Counted from the first letter of the stretch, positions 1 to 12,580 are shown. The stretch: DNA of 64,000 nt from Amblyomma americanum (GCF_052857255.1 NC_135507.1:77598350-77662349), one strand, 5' to 3'. Numbers and translations: made by a program. Notes: generated by a model from the sequence alone, not told the origin.

Positions 1-150
1 AAAAGCCGGTGTCGTCGGCTTTGAGCGAAAAATCTCTACTCCTCCTCTTCGCAATGTACGCCACTGCGCCAACAGATAGCGCGCGACAGCAGCGCAAGGA
101 AAGGAAGCGACGCCTGTCACATATTTCGGTGGAAAACCCCGGCCGCACAC
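1..150. repeat. dispersed repeat shared with 48.7-48.9 kb
   Basis: This stretch matches 48735-48890 closely in order and wording (AAAGCCG-TGTCGTCGGC, CGCAATGTACGCC, CTGTCACATATTTCGGTGG). Its right part (CAAGGAAAGGAAGCGACG...) resembles the reverse complement of the SINE tail found elsewhere in the window. It is a dispersed repeat that enters from the left window edge. No coding potential is seen. Confidence 0.75.
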
Positions 151-239
151 TCTAAAAAAAAAGAGTAATTTCCGTCTTTTGGGGGGTAAACCACTTGTCG
201 CTGAGCTAACACCAATAAGAGGGTAATATTACGCTATTT

Positions 240-600
240 GCTCCAGAATAGTTTTAGTCCACGAGAAACAGTATAAATGTTAGACTCTTGCTAGTGTAAA
301 GTTACACCTTGAAAGGCAGTGCAAGTTTACGCTGCCCAAGACTATTTTAGTGACACAACAAAAAGTGTAACCGTTTCTCTCTCTCTAGTGTAAAGTTATA
401 CTTTGAAAGGCAGTGTAAGTTTATGCTGCCCAAGACTATAGTTTCACGTTTTCAGAAAGGCTATTTTTAGTCCACGACAATGTAAATGTTACACTGTCTC
501 TAGTGTAAAGTTACACCTTGAAAGGCAGTGTAAGTTTATGCTGCCCAAGGCTATATTTACACCTTTCAGAAAGACATTTTAGTCTAAAAAGGTTAACTCT
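240..600. repeat. degenerate minisatellite, about 100-bp unit
   Basis: A unit beginning CTAGTGTAAAGTTA and containing GAAAGGCAGTG-AAGTTTA-GCTGCCCAAG recurs at about 291, 385 and 500, so spacing is about 94 and 115 bp. The preceding TTTTAGTCCACGA block also repeats (about 253 and 463). Units differ at several positions. This is satellite-like DNA with no ORF. Confidence 0.8.
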
Positions 601-2944
601 TACTCCCACAGCAGCGTAAACGTATGCCACCAATACCAGTGCAACGTTAGGCTGTCTAGGAGTATTCATACATTTTTGGAGGAGTGTTTTTTTAGACAGC
701 GTAAATTAATTCCACAGCAGCATATAGCTATGCTCTATTTGATATGTTTTAGATGGCGCAATGTTATACTTGGCCAAACAGTGCAAATTTGCCACCTAAC
801 AGATAAAGTTATGGTACATTTGTAAGAATAAAGACATCCTTTCAAAGCTTATTGTTATCCCACAAATAACAAGCTATGCACTACATTGCCTTAGTGCAAC
901 TTTGCTCTCCATTAACATTTATAATGTACTCCCCCTAAGGCATACACAAACACTAATTTACGAAGACCACTTTTCCCCTTTAAAGTGAAAGGTTATGCCA
1001 GCTACAAAATTGTATGTATGATCAGGTCTGACTTAAACTTAGTTCTTAAACTATGATTTAATGTTTCTCTCCAGAATGCAATGGCTGGCCTTCTAATCAT
1101 GCAGAGTAGTGGTGCAATGTGTACACAAGAAGCAGGCATGTATAATGTGTAGTAGTTGCATGTTTTGGTTTAGGCACACTGCAATAGCAGAACAAGATTT
1201 TTCTCAGCTGAAAAGAAAACATACCACAAATGGCCTTTATTTTAAATAGGGTTGCAACCAAACTGCTCACAAGTCCACGGATTTCCTATCCTGGAGGACC
1301 AGACAACAGGACAGACCTGGGCAGCAGACAAAAATACACATGCACTTAATACACTTAGACAATACACATAAAGAGGCATGAAAGACGTGAAATTTTGTAA
1401 AACAGTAACGTAAAAGAGCTGAAGTTTTTCAGTTACAAAATTCATGAAACAACCTCTGCTCAAGTTTTCACATGAAAGCAAAGAAGAAATAAACAGGCAC
1501 AAAAAATTTAGTGCTCACAATCCCTCGTTTCCTGAAAAACTAAGGCAGATGGGTCCATGTGCCACAACATTCTGCCAATTTAAGGTTACATCACAAAATG
1601 GCATCAACCGCTATAAGCATTTAATGCTCTGAGGCTACTAGATGTGTCCACCAATAACTTAACTAGGGCTATATAAAGTAGCAATGGCACTGCCTCGAGA
1701 AGAACTTTTTCAGATGCCTCTATATACCATAACCTTCTCAATAGCTACACAGAATTTAATTTAATCATTTCAGATGACAGCTATATGGGGGCTTCGTGCA
1801 TTGCAATTAATACGGTGCGTGAGCATCTCTGCCATGAAGACGCAAAAAAATGGCATGAGTGCCATCAGAGCATGCTACAGTCAGAAACAATTAAAGAACA
1901 AAGCAGCCGCTCAAAAAGGCCCTTCAAACATTGGCACTGACTGCTGTTACGGTTAGTCTGATTAAGCCCTGGTTTATCCCCCTTCATCGGGCCGCCCCAT
2001 GGCGATGTCACCGTAGCAAGTCTAAGGCGATTAACCAGGACATGGTGAGAGTCGATCAACACCATTGGCTGCAGGGCATCCTTTAACGGGCATTTGCTGC
2101 CTCATTCTCAGGTTATATCCAACTACAGGCTGCAAAAAAGGACGTAGTGACGAGCCACGTTACATGATAAAATCATCATCAAATTGCAATCAGTAGCTTT
2201 CTTCTGGTGCACTTGCTACACAGAAGAACATCTGCATAAGCCTGCGCCACCATTAGCAGTGAAATGACTGCACAAGGGCTTTTACCCCGCCTTAGTGCCA
2301 CCACGTGGCTAGTTTACTTTGATGTTGCAGTGCTGTGTTACTACGGTTTTGTTTACCACACAAAAAATAAGCATTATGGTGAATTTTTCGTAGTATACTT
2401 TCTTGCTCGGTGAGCACACACTTGAACTCCACCTCTACGTGGGTTGAGGCCTTCAGTTGATAATGCCTGCACTTACCCACTGTCCAATGATGTTAGTGCA
2501 AAGCACATGCGTCTAAGCTATATGCTGCTGGGATAGGAGAGGTTTAGAAAATGTTATAGGGTGGGTGCACTCAATAAGGGCTGGTTATACAAAGCTACTG
2601 CTCTCACTTTTTATTTTTTGTAACTTTGACTGCAATATTTATTATTCTCTGTGGCACTTGCAGTCAATCGCACTCGTCACTGTCACAACCAAGATACTAT
2701 GTGTCTCTTTACAGTGATGACTTTAGAGTAACAGTGCCAAAGCTTTGGTTAAGCAGAAATGCAGGGTTTTTTTGGGAAAAAATGCTTATGACTGGTATTA
2801 TGACTGAGCAGAAATAAAATTCAAATGCAAATAACAACGTCAAGAGAAAGGAGCACTGTGGGAACATTGGTCAGAATCAGGAAAGCTAAGAGTGAAAGAG
2901 GTCACAATTCACCCAAAACATCATCCCTCGACTCTGTTAATGAT
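601..2944. other. AT-rich stretch, no gene recognised
   Basis: Only short ORFs of 60-86 codons occur, none with a recognisable domain or conserved-looking composition. TGTAAA-type motifs from the preceding minisatellite fade out over the first 200 bp. No splice-flanked coding block or transposon terminus was recognised. Confidence 0.5.
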
Positions 2945-3560
2945 GGGTCATTCCAAGCCAAACATCCCAGAGTTAATCTTCACCATATCCGATTTGTCCC
3001 ATAATATTCATGTAAAAATTTTGCAAGTGTGAAATCTAAGCCAGATGCAGAAAAAAATGTAATCGTGAGGTGAGCGCAGTTTGAACAATACGAAAACATT
3101 TGAAACCGGCACCGTTCAATGATCGACCAAAAATCTAGAGTTTTATAAGACACTCAACAAATGTGGTAATGAAATTTGCAAGGATTGTGGCTTTTGATAT
3201 GATTCAGAACTTGTAGTTCTGAACAGTATATATTTTTTTTATTTTAAATAAAATAAAAACATTCTACTACTTTGACATTTAAAAAATATCTACTTCTCTT
3301 TGGAAATTAAGAAATAGCCATCTTGCTTCCCAAGGTGTCTATTACCCCTAAAAATGTTGCAGCTCATGCAACTGAATGAGTCGAAGTGAAATAAAATGCT
3401 GAAGTTGCCGAAAAGTGCGTTTGGGACCATGAAAACTTGTTCATTTCACTCTGAGGTGGTCTAAGTAAAAATACCAGCGATGACAGGTTAAATAGAACAG
3501 TTAACTGCATTTAATTTCTGAAGTTTTAATCAAGGTGATTTTCGTTTAAAGCAAGAATAA
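2945..3560 (+). repeat. left arm of long inverted repeat, copy 1
   Basis: This arm pairs with 4440-5047 on the opposite strand. The match runs through the whole arm with many substitutions and small gaps, so this is an old insertion rather than an assembly palindrome. Confidence 0.65.
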
Positions 3561-4439
3561 ATTTGAGGATCTCTGGCTTAGACTTCAGGACCTCTGGCTA
3601 TAATTTTCACTGAGTGAGGACTAGTTTTTAAGCGCAGATAGTGTATATGCGATTCTCCCTGAGATGCATATCGTATCACCACATATCATTTTTCCTTCTC
3701 AAAGCAGCGATGAGCCGCAGGTCAAAATGTGGAAAGAGTTAAAACGAAGGGCAGGAGGCTGTCATTCACGGTAATTCAGATTTGCAGCACGAAATATGCA
3801 TGTGGTCACTGTGCTTCTATGGTGAGCTACATTTTAGGCACGGACTTGACCTCTGCAAAAAGGCGTGCTACTTTAGCAGCGTTGCCTACTATGCTAGAAA
3901 AAGAGTATAGAGGATTCAAGGAGGAGGAGACTGCGCGCCGGTGCCGCGCTCGCAGTATGTTTGATCACTCGAGAGCAAGGCAGCTCCAATCGATTGGGCT
4001 GCGCCAGCTCCAGCGTGTCTCGCGTTACCAGAAGCTGTGGTGAGGACTTCATACAGTCACGTGCGCACTGAGGCACATGCTTTCCGTGATCTTATTAGGA
4101 CATTAAAAGGACTGGTGCTACAACAGCTGTGCCGGGTGGTCGTTCCTTCCTTGTGGCTCAAGTGATACAGCACAATAAAAGCCATAGGTTTGCTGCTCTT
4201 GGCTGCCTTATGCCATAGTGGGTTCGTTTGAACTTCAAAAGCGAAAACGAACTCGTTTATTGGATACCACCCGTCGAATGTCATGCGATACCTGCCTTCG
4301 CTCCAACCCTAAACATGCGCTACAGTGAGTAAGGGAAAACTGAAGCGGTTATGTGGCCATAAATGTGTCATGACAGGTGCTGTGTACCTCGATGAAGCGT
4401 TAAGAGATAACTTGCAGCACGAGAACTCAAGTTTAAAAA

Positions 4440-5047
4440 TCTCTTTCTCGCTTTGACAAAAACCACCTCAATTAATCTTCAGAAATGAAAGCCAATAAAT
4501 TCTACTAAACCCATCAACGTCTGTATTTTGACTTCCGGCACTTCAGTGTGATATAAAAAAGTGTTTACTTATGTTCCGAAACACACTTTTCTCCAAATTC
4601 AGTATTTTAATTCTCTTTGACGCATTCAGTTTCATCAGATGTAACATTTTTATTGGTAATAGAAATCTAGGTACACAAGAAGGCCATTCTGAGAAGTTGA
4701 TATTTTTTTAAATGTCAAAATAGTAAACTTTAATTTTATTTAAACTTAAAACAACTTATACCGTCCAAAAATCTATCATTTGACTCATATCGAAAGCCAG
4801 AATATGTGCAAATATCATTAAAAAATTTCTGCAGTGTTTTCTAAAATTTGGATTTTTGATCATTACTGAGCACTTCCTGGTTTCACGCCTTTCAAAAATG
4901 TTTAAGTGAAATCACCTCACAAAACTTTTTCCAGCAAAAATATTTTAGCTTATATAACGCACGCTGGGACCACTTTTAATGAATTTTCTTCAACAAAATG
5001 GAGATCGTCGAGCACAATATGTGGGACATTTGGAGTGGAGTGACGAA
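4440..5047 (-). repeat. right arm of long inverted repeat, copy 1
   Basis: This is the reverse-complement partner of 2945-3560. Its outer end reads GTGGGACATTTGGAGTGGAGTGAC in sequence blocks that mirror the left terminus. AT-rich, no ORF. Confidence 0.65.
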
Positions 5048-6077
5048 TTCATAAATCTCACTTCTACCCAGTCATACTAATTAGAATCTAATTAGTGTTC
5101 TTGGTACACTCTCTGGCTCTTTCTCGGCACTTTAACGTTTGTACGACAGACAGAAACATTTTAGGACTGAGGTAATTGAATTTTAATATTTCCTAATGCT
5201 TGATTCAAACTCGTGATCCAAATACTCGATTCAAACTCCTGACATACACACCCAAAGATTGGTTGCCATCGTTCTCAAGTGAATGGCAGTTTTGCAAAGT
5301 CTCTGCTATCCCTGCCAAAAATTAACTGTATACGCGCGCAGTTGCTAAACTGGCGGGCGTTGGTAACACTTGTATTTTGTTTTGTCATTGTTAGCTTACA
5401 AAAGCATCACTTTTCGTGAGGTTGGTCTCGTTTTCCTTATAATTAAATAGACATGATACAGGTAAACTTCAATCCATTGTAAGGTTTATGGGGGATTTAA
5501 CGTCCCGAAGTGGCTCAGGCTATGAGGGACTCAATTCATTGTGTCTCTATAATGCTTAAGTGAACATTTTTACAATCACAAAGGCATAAAAAGCAGCAGA
5601 ATCCAATTTTCATAAACTGTGAATGACAGAATGCAAACAGTTTTTAGTCTCTATGTATGTGCAGAATATTAGTTCACACTGTTATCAGTTCATATCCTTC
5701 ATCAGACCACAGTATTATGGGAGTACATTACAATACTGAAAAAAATTACAAGGAGTAAGTAACTGGTACTGCTACTGTGGACTTTCCATCAGCTGTTACA
5801 AGCTAGTAATGCAAGACCATGCTGTAATGCTCATTCTGATGACATATCAACAACAGTAACAATAGTTTTTCAGTCACTCTGACCAAAGGGAAGCAGGACT
5901 GCTGGCTTGTCTAGTCCAATGAGCATTTCACAAAGGCATCTTGTACAATAAATCGGCAAGCACAAGTCTTCACATACAAACATCTGAACATTGCTCATTT
6001 CAACAGCAGTGTTGAATGTGTTGATGACATCTTATAAGTTCAGAAATCTGTAAGAAAGTTCTAAATGATACACTCAC
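5048..6077. other. no gene recognised; small SINE remnant
   Basis: The only identifiable item is a 50-bp minus-strand SINE end at 5482-5532 (TTTATGGGGG-TTTAACGTCCC and CTCAGGCTATGAG-GAC), matching the 3' part of the SINE at 14.3 kb. The rest is AT-rich without coding signal. Confidence 0.5.
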
Positions 6078-6189
6078 TGAAGAAATCCCAGCTTTCCCAG
6101 CTTTTACAAGTGCAAAAAGGGCCAGGGCCTGGACAGTCGTGGCAGTGGCACTGCTTGTAGGGCAACCAGCAAAACCAGCTGCTGACAAC
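6078..6189 (-). other. possible host-gene exon (tentative)
   Basis: On the minus strand a block of 112 bp is preceded by AATGCAG and followed by GTGAGTG, good matches to splice acceptor and donor. One frame encodes an uninterrupted peptide rich in small and hydrophobic residues (SAAGFAGCPTSSATATTVQA...ALFALVKAGKAGISS). No family was recognised and no second exon was located. The adjacent LINE would lie in an intron or intergenic space. This could be chance. Confidence 0.22.
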
Positions 6190-6790
6190 CTGCATTAAAT
6201 ATGAACATGATGATGTAGGCCATCTTCTAAACAATTTATTACTTTATTTATTTATTACAGATACCTGCAGCGCCCGGAGGCATTAATAAAGGAGGGGAAA
6301 CACAATGACTTCTGCTCGTTTGGCCGAAAGTACAGATGATAACAAAAATACAATACAAATGCAACTGCAAAAATGCAAGTACACAAAAAATACAAATAAT
6401 AATAGATCAGGAAAAGCATGCACTGAAGAAGAATAACCGCACTCGAAAACAAAAACGCTAATAGAATGAAAAGACGCCCTAAAGAACTGCACACTACGTC
6501 ACACATTAGATATGAATTCACGGAATTGACCTTCCGTGCAGCACTCAGTGACGCCGGCTGGCAGCCTGTTCCACTCATTGATCGTCCCTGGAAAGTACGA
6601 GGATTTGTAAATATCTGTCTTACATTTAATCTCTCGCATCTTCTACTGATGATCGTCGTCTAGAAAAAAAGTGAGGCTGAAGCAGGTACCAGTCTTTGTG
6701 AATGCGCAACATTTCAAAATAGAGGCTATGCATGCTTTGTAACCTCAAATGTTTCCTGCGGTTAGCTAAAGATCCCAAACCAAGGTGGTT

Positions 6791-8295
6791 TTAAAAAGAC
6801 GTGACCCTAGTTGTAAAGCTGTAATTATTGGAAACAAATCTCGCAGCATTATTCTGGACGCGCTCGAAAATGTCACATAAGTAAGCAAACTGGGGGTCCC
6901 ACACAGGGCACGCATATTCAAGAATTGGTCGTATGTACGTGAAATACAGGAGTTGTTTGACATTATACGGTGTTTTATTGAAATTTCGTTTCAAGAAATT
7001 GAGCATTCTGCAGGCATTGGATGTGATATACTCCATTTGCCTTGTCCACGTAAGGTTAGATGTAAAATAAACACCGAGATACTTATGTCCAAGTACTTTT
7101 TGCAAGAGAACCTTATGTAATGAGTAACTTGTTTGTAAAGGGAAACAATTTTGAGTGAATAAAATCAATTGGCTTTTTTAGCATTCACAGAAATTTTCAA
7201 TTTTGAGCATCACCACTAGATGGAGTCCAAGATTTTCGGAAGTTTTAACGCATTAGAGGAACTTTCCACAACATGGTAAATGACACAGTCGTCATCATAC
7301 AGCCGAGCTTTGCAGGTAAGATCCAAGACAATATCATTGATATAAATCAGAATAAGAAGGGGTCCAAGAACAGACCCCTGTGGTACACCTGAGGAAACAT
7401 TTACATAATCTGAGTGCGAACGATTAATCAAAACACGTTGCATGCGGCCCTGAATATACGAATGAAGCCAATCGATGACAGTGGGGTGGAGACCAAGACA
7501 ACTTAACTTATGCAATACTAGTAAATGAGGTATAGAGTCAAAAGCTTTCTTCAAATCTAGAAATACGCAATCTATTTGAGAGCCACAGTCATAGGAAGAA
7601 AACAGATCATTACTAAACTCAAGCAACTGAGTAGTAAAGGAAAAACCTGACCTAAAGCCATGATGAACTTCTGTAAAATACTGCTGAGAGTCAAAGTGCT
7701 TTATGACTGCGCTATATATTATGCGCTCCAATGTTTTACAGCACACATTGGTTAATGAAATCGGTCGATAATTAACCACAATGCTTTTCGAACAACTTTT
7801 ATGCACTGGTACCAAATTAACAATTTTCCAGTCAATTGGCAGAGACGCCGAATTAAGAGATGCTTGGAACAAGATCCAAGAAATTCCGTTCGCGCATGAC
7901 TTTAAAGCAAAGTTAGGAACACCATCAGAATTACCGGCAGAAGATGAATTGATATCACAAAGCAATTTTAACATGCCTTGGTGAGTAAAAAACCAAATCA
8001 GACATGGTTTCAGTGACAGATTCAGAATAAACGGAAGACCTCCGGTGTACCTTGGCGCAAAAGCAAATTGAAAAAAAAGCATTATTGCAGCATGCCTTAT
8101 CATCATCATTAGTAATAATTTCACCATCGGGTCTAAATTCGGGATTCCAACTGGGTCACGTTCGTTGTGCTTCAAAAACGTCCCCAATTCCTTGGGATTA
8201 TTACGCAGTTTTGTTCCCAAGTCATTTAAAAAGCTATCCTTAAGAGCTTTTATTTCAATTTTTAGTGTACTGCCAAGAGCACAAATCGACTGCAA
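6791..8295 (-). pseudogene. LINE ORF2 reverse transcriptase
   Basis: Two open pieces, 7216-8295 and 6791-7168, are separated by a frameshift around 7170-7215. Recognisable RT blocks in order: NYRPISLTNVCCK, HHGFRSGFS, DCVFLDLKKAFDSIPH (motif A), GVPQGSVLGPLL (motif B), and motif C reading YDDDCVIY where YADD is usual. Then KYLGVYFTSNLTW and YIRPILEYACPVWDP mark the thumb/C-terminal part. This catalyses target-primed cDNA synthesis in intact relatives. It is dead here because of the frameshifts. Confidence 0.85.
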
Positions 8296-8299
8296 TACT

Positions 8300-9302
8300 G
8301 CAGGGCTCCGTTATTTTTTTTATGATTCTAGAAGGCGATGTTTCTGCCTGATAAGCCGTCTGGTCTGCCACGTGATCCACGGTTTGTCACTGCGGCACTT
8401 CCCAGAACGCCTTTCGGATGGAATGTAGGCATTCCAGCTGATCCTTGGAAACTTCCCAAAGGGAACTGCAATCTAAATTCTGACTAATATTAATAAATTC
8501 AGGATGGAAAGAGGCAAGTTTGTTCACCACTGATGTATAGTAGCGCTTATTAAGATAGAAAACCTTTCGAGGTCGACCTCTTAGAATTAAATATGGAAAA
8601 TGTCAATTGTTAGCGACAACACAACTGTGGTCGCTTATTCCTTGCATGATCACAGTGTCATGCAATAATGAAGGCCGGTTGCAGAACAGTAAATCTAACA
8701 CTGAAGATGAGTGCTCAGTTTCCCGTGCAGGCTCAGTAATGTACTGATATAGGTCATTAGTAGTAATTGATTAAAAAAAGGATTAAGACAACGAATAATG
8801 GTTCGTACGAAGAAGTTTGTAGTCTACCCCCTTCAAATCAGGCATGTTGAAGTTCCCACCAAAAAGAAAGTCATTTTTTTAAGCTGAGTAGAAATTCAGA
8901 CAGCGATATGAGAGCGACAGGGTTGCTTGAAGAAGGACGGTAGACTGAGCCAATAGCCAAATTCTTTCCATTGTTTACGCGAAGTTTGCACCATACTGAC
9001 TCGCATCCAACTAGGGGCGCTGTTATTAATGAAGAGCTAAAACACTGGTCAACAAGTAAAAACATCCCTCCACCATGCAAGTGTCGATCGCTACAGTACG
9101 CGTCATAACCAGTGCCAAACACTTCAGAGTTTAGAACAGAATTATCCAGCCATGATTCAGTGCCAATTATAACATGAGGTTTTACAGAGGAAACAAGAGT
9201 AGCAAATTCATCAGTTTTATTTTTTATGCTCCTGCAATTCACGACGAGAGTTAACAATTCACAATTTGATGACACCAAGGGCACTGAATGAAAGGTGGGC
9301 AC
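8300..9302 (-). pseudogene. LINE ORF2 apurinic-type endonuclease domain
   Basis: The open part (8871-9302, 143 residues) has the family's opening strand (LVVNCRSIKNK), the catalytic Glu block (IIGTESWL) and AIGSVYRPSS. At a run of T (8875-8881) the frame is lost. The next expected block is still readable in another frame as GGNFNMPD, where the family has GGDFN, so a catalytic Asp is replaced. Downstream to 8300 no frame is open for long. The domain nicks target DNA to prime reverse transcription; this copy cannot. Confidence 0.7.
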
Positions 9303-9569
9303 GAGCCTCCCTTTTTGTCATTCTCGAAGCTGAACGACTCGGTCATGTTCAAAATCATAGACAAAACAATTTTTGTTGCCAAGGAGCTTATCAAATCGCA
9401 ACTTGGAAGAAAAAGCCAGGTCACGTGCGTATTGTGAAAGCCTGAAGGGTGCCTTTCTGATTGCGGGCATGAAGTTTTCGCTTATGGCAAACTTAGTGTC
9501 CTTTAGCTTAGGGCCACATGATAAGATATTGTCTTTGACTTTAAAACTACAAAATTCAACGACAATTGG

Positions 9570-10028
9570 TCAGTGCTTCCCATCAACAAAGCGACCTATT
9601 CGATGAGCCTTGTCGATGCTTCCAGTTGGAACATTTTGGTTAAGATGACACGAGAAGAATTCGCGCACATTTTTTTCAGATTCAGGCCAACTCTCAGTTG
9701 CGGAATCATTTAGACCTAGAATAAGCAAATTATTCCTGCTGAACCGATAGGACACATCTTCAAAACAGGCCTTAAGATGGACAACATCCCTGGTCAAGGC
9801 GTCAACCCACGATGATGCGTTTGAATCACCAGCCTTTGCGCCCATCCGTGAGGAATGCATGTCGTTCTCTAGTGTAGCGATCCTACCCAGTAAACATTTT
9901 AAGGGCATACTTGTAGCATCCTGCTGCTGTTTAAGCATATGCAGTTCCTGAAGGAACTGCGACTGATGAAGTTCTAGTCGTTCTATTGCAGCGTAAATGC
10001 AATCAATGGCTTTATTATCCGAATTCAT
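9570..10028 (-). pseudogene. LINE ORF1 protein fragment
   Basis: The 152-residue frame starts at an ATG. It begins with a heptad-like helical region (about residues 10-60, ERLELHQSQFLQELHMLKQQQ). An RRM-like part follows with RFSRNNLLILGLND (about residues 93-108), and then KAHRIGRF near residue 143, where it breaks. This is the pattern of LINE ORF1 RNA-binding chaperones (trimeric coiled coil plus RRM) in CR1/Jockey/L1-type elements. It packages the element's own RNA in cis. It lies upstream of the endonuclease on the same strand. The frame ends before the expected C-terminal domain. Confidence 0.65.
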
Positions 10029-10583
10029 CTTGTTTGTATAAATACCGGGACCGTGGTTGCTCTCAACATCACCGCATATTAACAGTAAAATTTGACATCA
10101 CAGACCATGACCATACTTCAACTTAGCAACACATTTTTCAATGACGCAAAGCAAATCGTCGGGGCACGACACCGCAATAATACCTCGATTGTAACTACAA
10201 TAGCATGCAGCGGGAAACCGGTAACTGACCTGGGCAAAAAACTGGTAAGCGTATGGCCGATGCGATGTCGTGTCCCAGCTGGCCGGCTTGAAACTGGAGA
10301 ATAAATATCCGCCAATCGGAGATAGCGCTGCTAGTGCGTCCTTGCTGCCAGATCAACAGTGTGGTCGAAGCCAAACTGAGAGGCAGATGGGCAGGTGGTA
10401 CGCAGCAGCTTGTCATCGAGGCATCGTCAGCAACAGTCGAGCTGAGGTTGAACTTGACAGGCGCATGGTTGGGTATTTTATCCAGTGAAGGTATATCCAC
10501 GGACGACCACGAAAAAAGGGCGTGAGATAGGACCTGCATATGCATACGATCTTTTTATCACCACAAATATGTAACACAATTTA

Positions 10584-11440
10584 ATATAAACAAGCCTGCT
10601 CATATAAATTTACTGCGCAGAAGTACTGTCTAGGAAGCCACCGCATTTTATTTCACAGGCAGTATTGTAACTGCTACAATGACATCATTATAGTGAACTA
10701 GAATATATTACAGTGGCTCGGCCGGGAGGGTGCGTCTCCTTTTCCGGCAGCCCGTTACGCTCTGGAAAGCCACCAGCAGCGCTGCTGCTTGCATACTGCA
10801 GCACGGCGGCTCAGCCCACTAGGCATCACAGAGTACGGATAGGCAATATCCTGGGCCGCATTAAAAGAGAGTAGAAGATAGAGCCTGGATGCCAAGAACA
10901 CTCTGAGCAAGTTGTAGCTGGGGTTGCAGCATTTTATGCCTCAGCATACTTGCATTTTTTTTATAAAAGGCGTAAGCCACGTTAGCACCGAAAGTCGTGA
11001 AAGTGCACAGCGTAAATATTGCCAGTGTTAAGCACTGCTTAGTGCACTTTTAATAAACCAGACTTCAGGCATTTCTTTATTTCCTTGATTTTTTGGGCAT
11101 ACCATGTGTAGAGCACTGCATTTAAATTGAACTGCACGTGAAAAATTATGGTACAATCGGACACCTGATTCGACAATTACGCAAAAACAGTTGGATTTAT
11201 CCTCGATAATTACTTAGATGCTTTTACTCTAATGAATGTTTTTACTACATGCTGAGGCATCGCCCACAATAAAATATTGCCGTGCGGGGAAGAGTGATAC
11301 TAGCACTGCTTTAGCAGAAAAGGTGCTGAATTGACCTGATGCCCCATATTTAGAAAGACAGTCTGCCTGCATCATCAGGCATAAATTTTAATATGCAGAA
11401 CGTTCAGAATTTAGCTTTATGGACTTCTAAAAATATATCT
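10584..11440. other. no gene recognised
   Basis: AT-rich DNA with only very short ORFs. No terminal repeats, tRNA-like boxes or coding blocks were noticed between the LINE and the SINE fragment at 11.45 kb. Confidence 0.45.
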
Positions 11441-11446
11441 GCACTG

Positions 11447-11560
11447 TGGGCTGCGTGAGGTCAGTGCACGTGAAAGAGCCCCAGGTGGTCGAAATTTCTG
11501 GAGCCCTTCACTACGGCATCCCACAAAGCCTGAGTCGCTTTGGAACAACTCGCATGAATC
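11447..11560 (+). repeat. SINE fragment (central and 3' part)
   Basis: It contains GTCAGTGCACGTGAAAGAGC, CCCAGGTGGTCGAAATTTC and CACTACGGCATC followed by CCTGAGTCGCTTTGG. That is the same order as in the complete minus-strand SINE at 14.3 kb. The tRNA-like head and terminal part are missing. Confidence 0.8.
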
Positions 11561-11819
11561 ATAAATCATAAGGCTCAAATAAAGAAGAATATTTCCGCTA
11601 GTAAAACTAACCGTACAAACGAAAGAACTTTTAACTTCACAGTACTTCACAAAAACCTGGCTGATTGAAAGCATACATGATGCCAAATAAACATGAGAGG
11701 CAGTACTCAAGCTTTCTCGGTTCCAGGTTATGGCAGTGAGTACGGTCGATGCTTAATCTCTGCGCTGTAAGGGTCATATATTTATAGCTTATACTCATAT
11801 CTTATCGCTTCTGACAGTT

Positions 11820-12580
11820 GGGTGATTCCATGAGAGATCAAACTGCCTAAATATCTCGTTTTTAATTTTCTCAATTATCTTGCTTTTTATGTGCACATTA
11901 CTGAGTAGGCCAACTGTGAATTTTGTTTTGTGAAAACGCTAATATTTGAGGAGAAAAAAAATAAATGATATCAAGGCAGAGGCAGCATTTTCAAGCAGAG
12001 CTCAATTTCGCTAATTTGCTATGACGTAAGTATCTAGATATGAAAGCATGATGCATATATTATTCGTGCTAAATGTACAGGTGAGATGGAATATGTCGGC
12101 TTATTTCTGCCATTTTGAGGAAGTTGTCGATTACTGGAAAAAGTTTCGAAATCTACACAAATCTCAATCGACGATACTTTAATTTTTTTCTCCCCAAATA
12201 TATTACAAATATTCTTCAAATTTGCGCAATTAATAACCATTGAGGTGCTAAAAAGTATACAGGCTTTCATTGTTACACATTATTGGGAAGTGTAAGAAGT
12301 ATTGCCCTAAATCTGGCATTTTTGAATACAGTAGTGTTTTTTATAAATCAAAGGAAAAACACCTCACCTCTAATTTTTCTTAAACCTTATGAAACAAGCC
12401 TCTAGAAGGAGGAAAAAAAACGTACGAAGGAACGTGTTGCATTACTTCTTTTCCAACAATGTTATCCAAGCTCAAATTTCTAGTTTTTTTAGCATCACCC
12501 AGAGTGCCTAAATGAGGGGGCGGAAGCAGCAAACGCTCTTCACTGCTCTTAATATTTTTTAGATTAACACCGATCTGTAA
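11820..12580 (+). repeat. left arm of long inverted repeat, copy 2
   Basis: This arm pairs with 13255-13978 on the other strand, by eye about 70 percent identical over most of its length with small indels. AT-rich and non-coding. Confidence 0.7.

Larger units (their letters stand above)
2945..5047. mobile_element. long inverted-repeat (fold-back) element, copy 1
   Basis: The segment 2945-3560 is matched in reverse complement by 4440-5047. Collinear landmarks include TCATTCCA-GCCAAA-ATCCCA at the outer end, TTTGACATTTAAAAAAATATC in the middle, and TTTCTGAAGATTAATTGAGG (left version TTTCTGAAGTTTTAATCAAGG) at the inner end. By eye the arms are about two-thirds identical. The loop of about 880 bp holds a 104-codon ORF (3729-4043) with no recognised domain. 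The outer terminus GGGTNATTCCA resembles that of copy 2 at 11.8 kb. No convincing target duplication was found. This is probably a non-autonomous DNA transposon; the superfamily is unknown. Confidence 0.65.
6239..10575 (-). mobile_element. CR1/Jockey-like LINE, nearly full length, decayed
   Basis: Reading on the minus strand, the order is ORF1 (coiled coil and RRM-like part), endonuclease, reverse transcriptase, and a short 3' region ending in an ATTT/AAAT microsatellite (6241-6258). That is the canonical layout of CR1/Jockey-superfamily LINEs. A possible target duplication ACAATTTA lies at 6231-6238 and 10576-10583. Numerous frameshifts and stops interrupt the frames, so it is an inactive copy. 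The clade is inferred from layout and motifs only. Confidence 0.75.
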
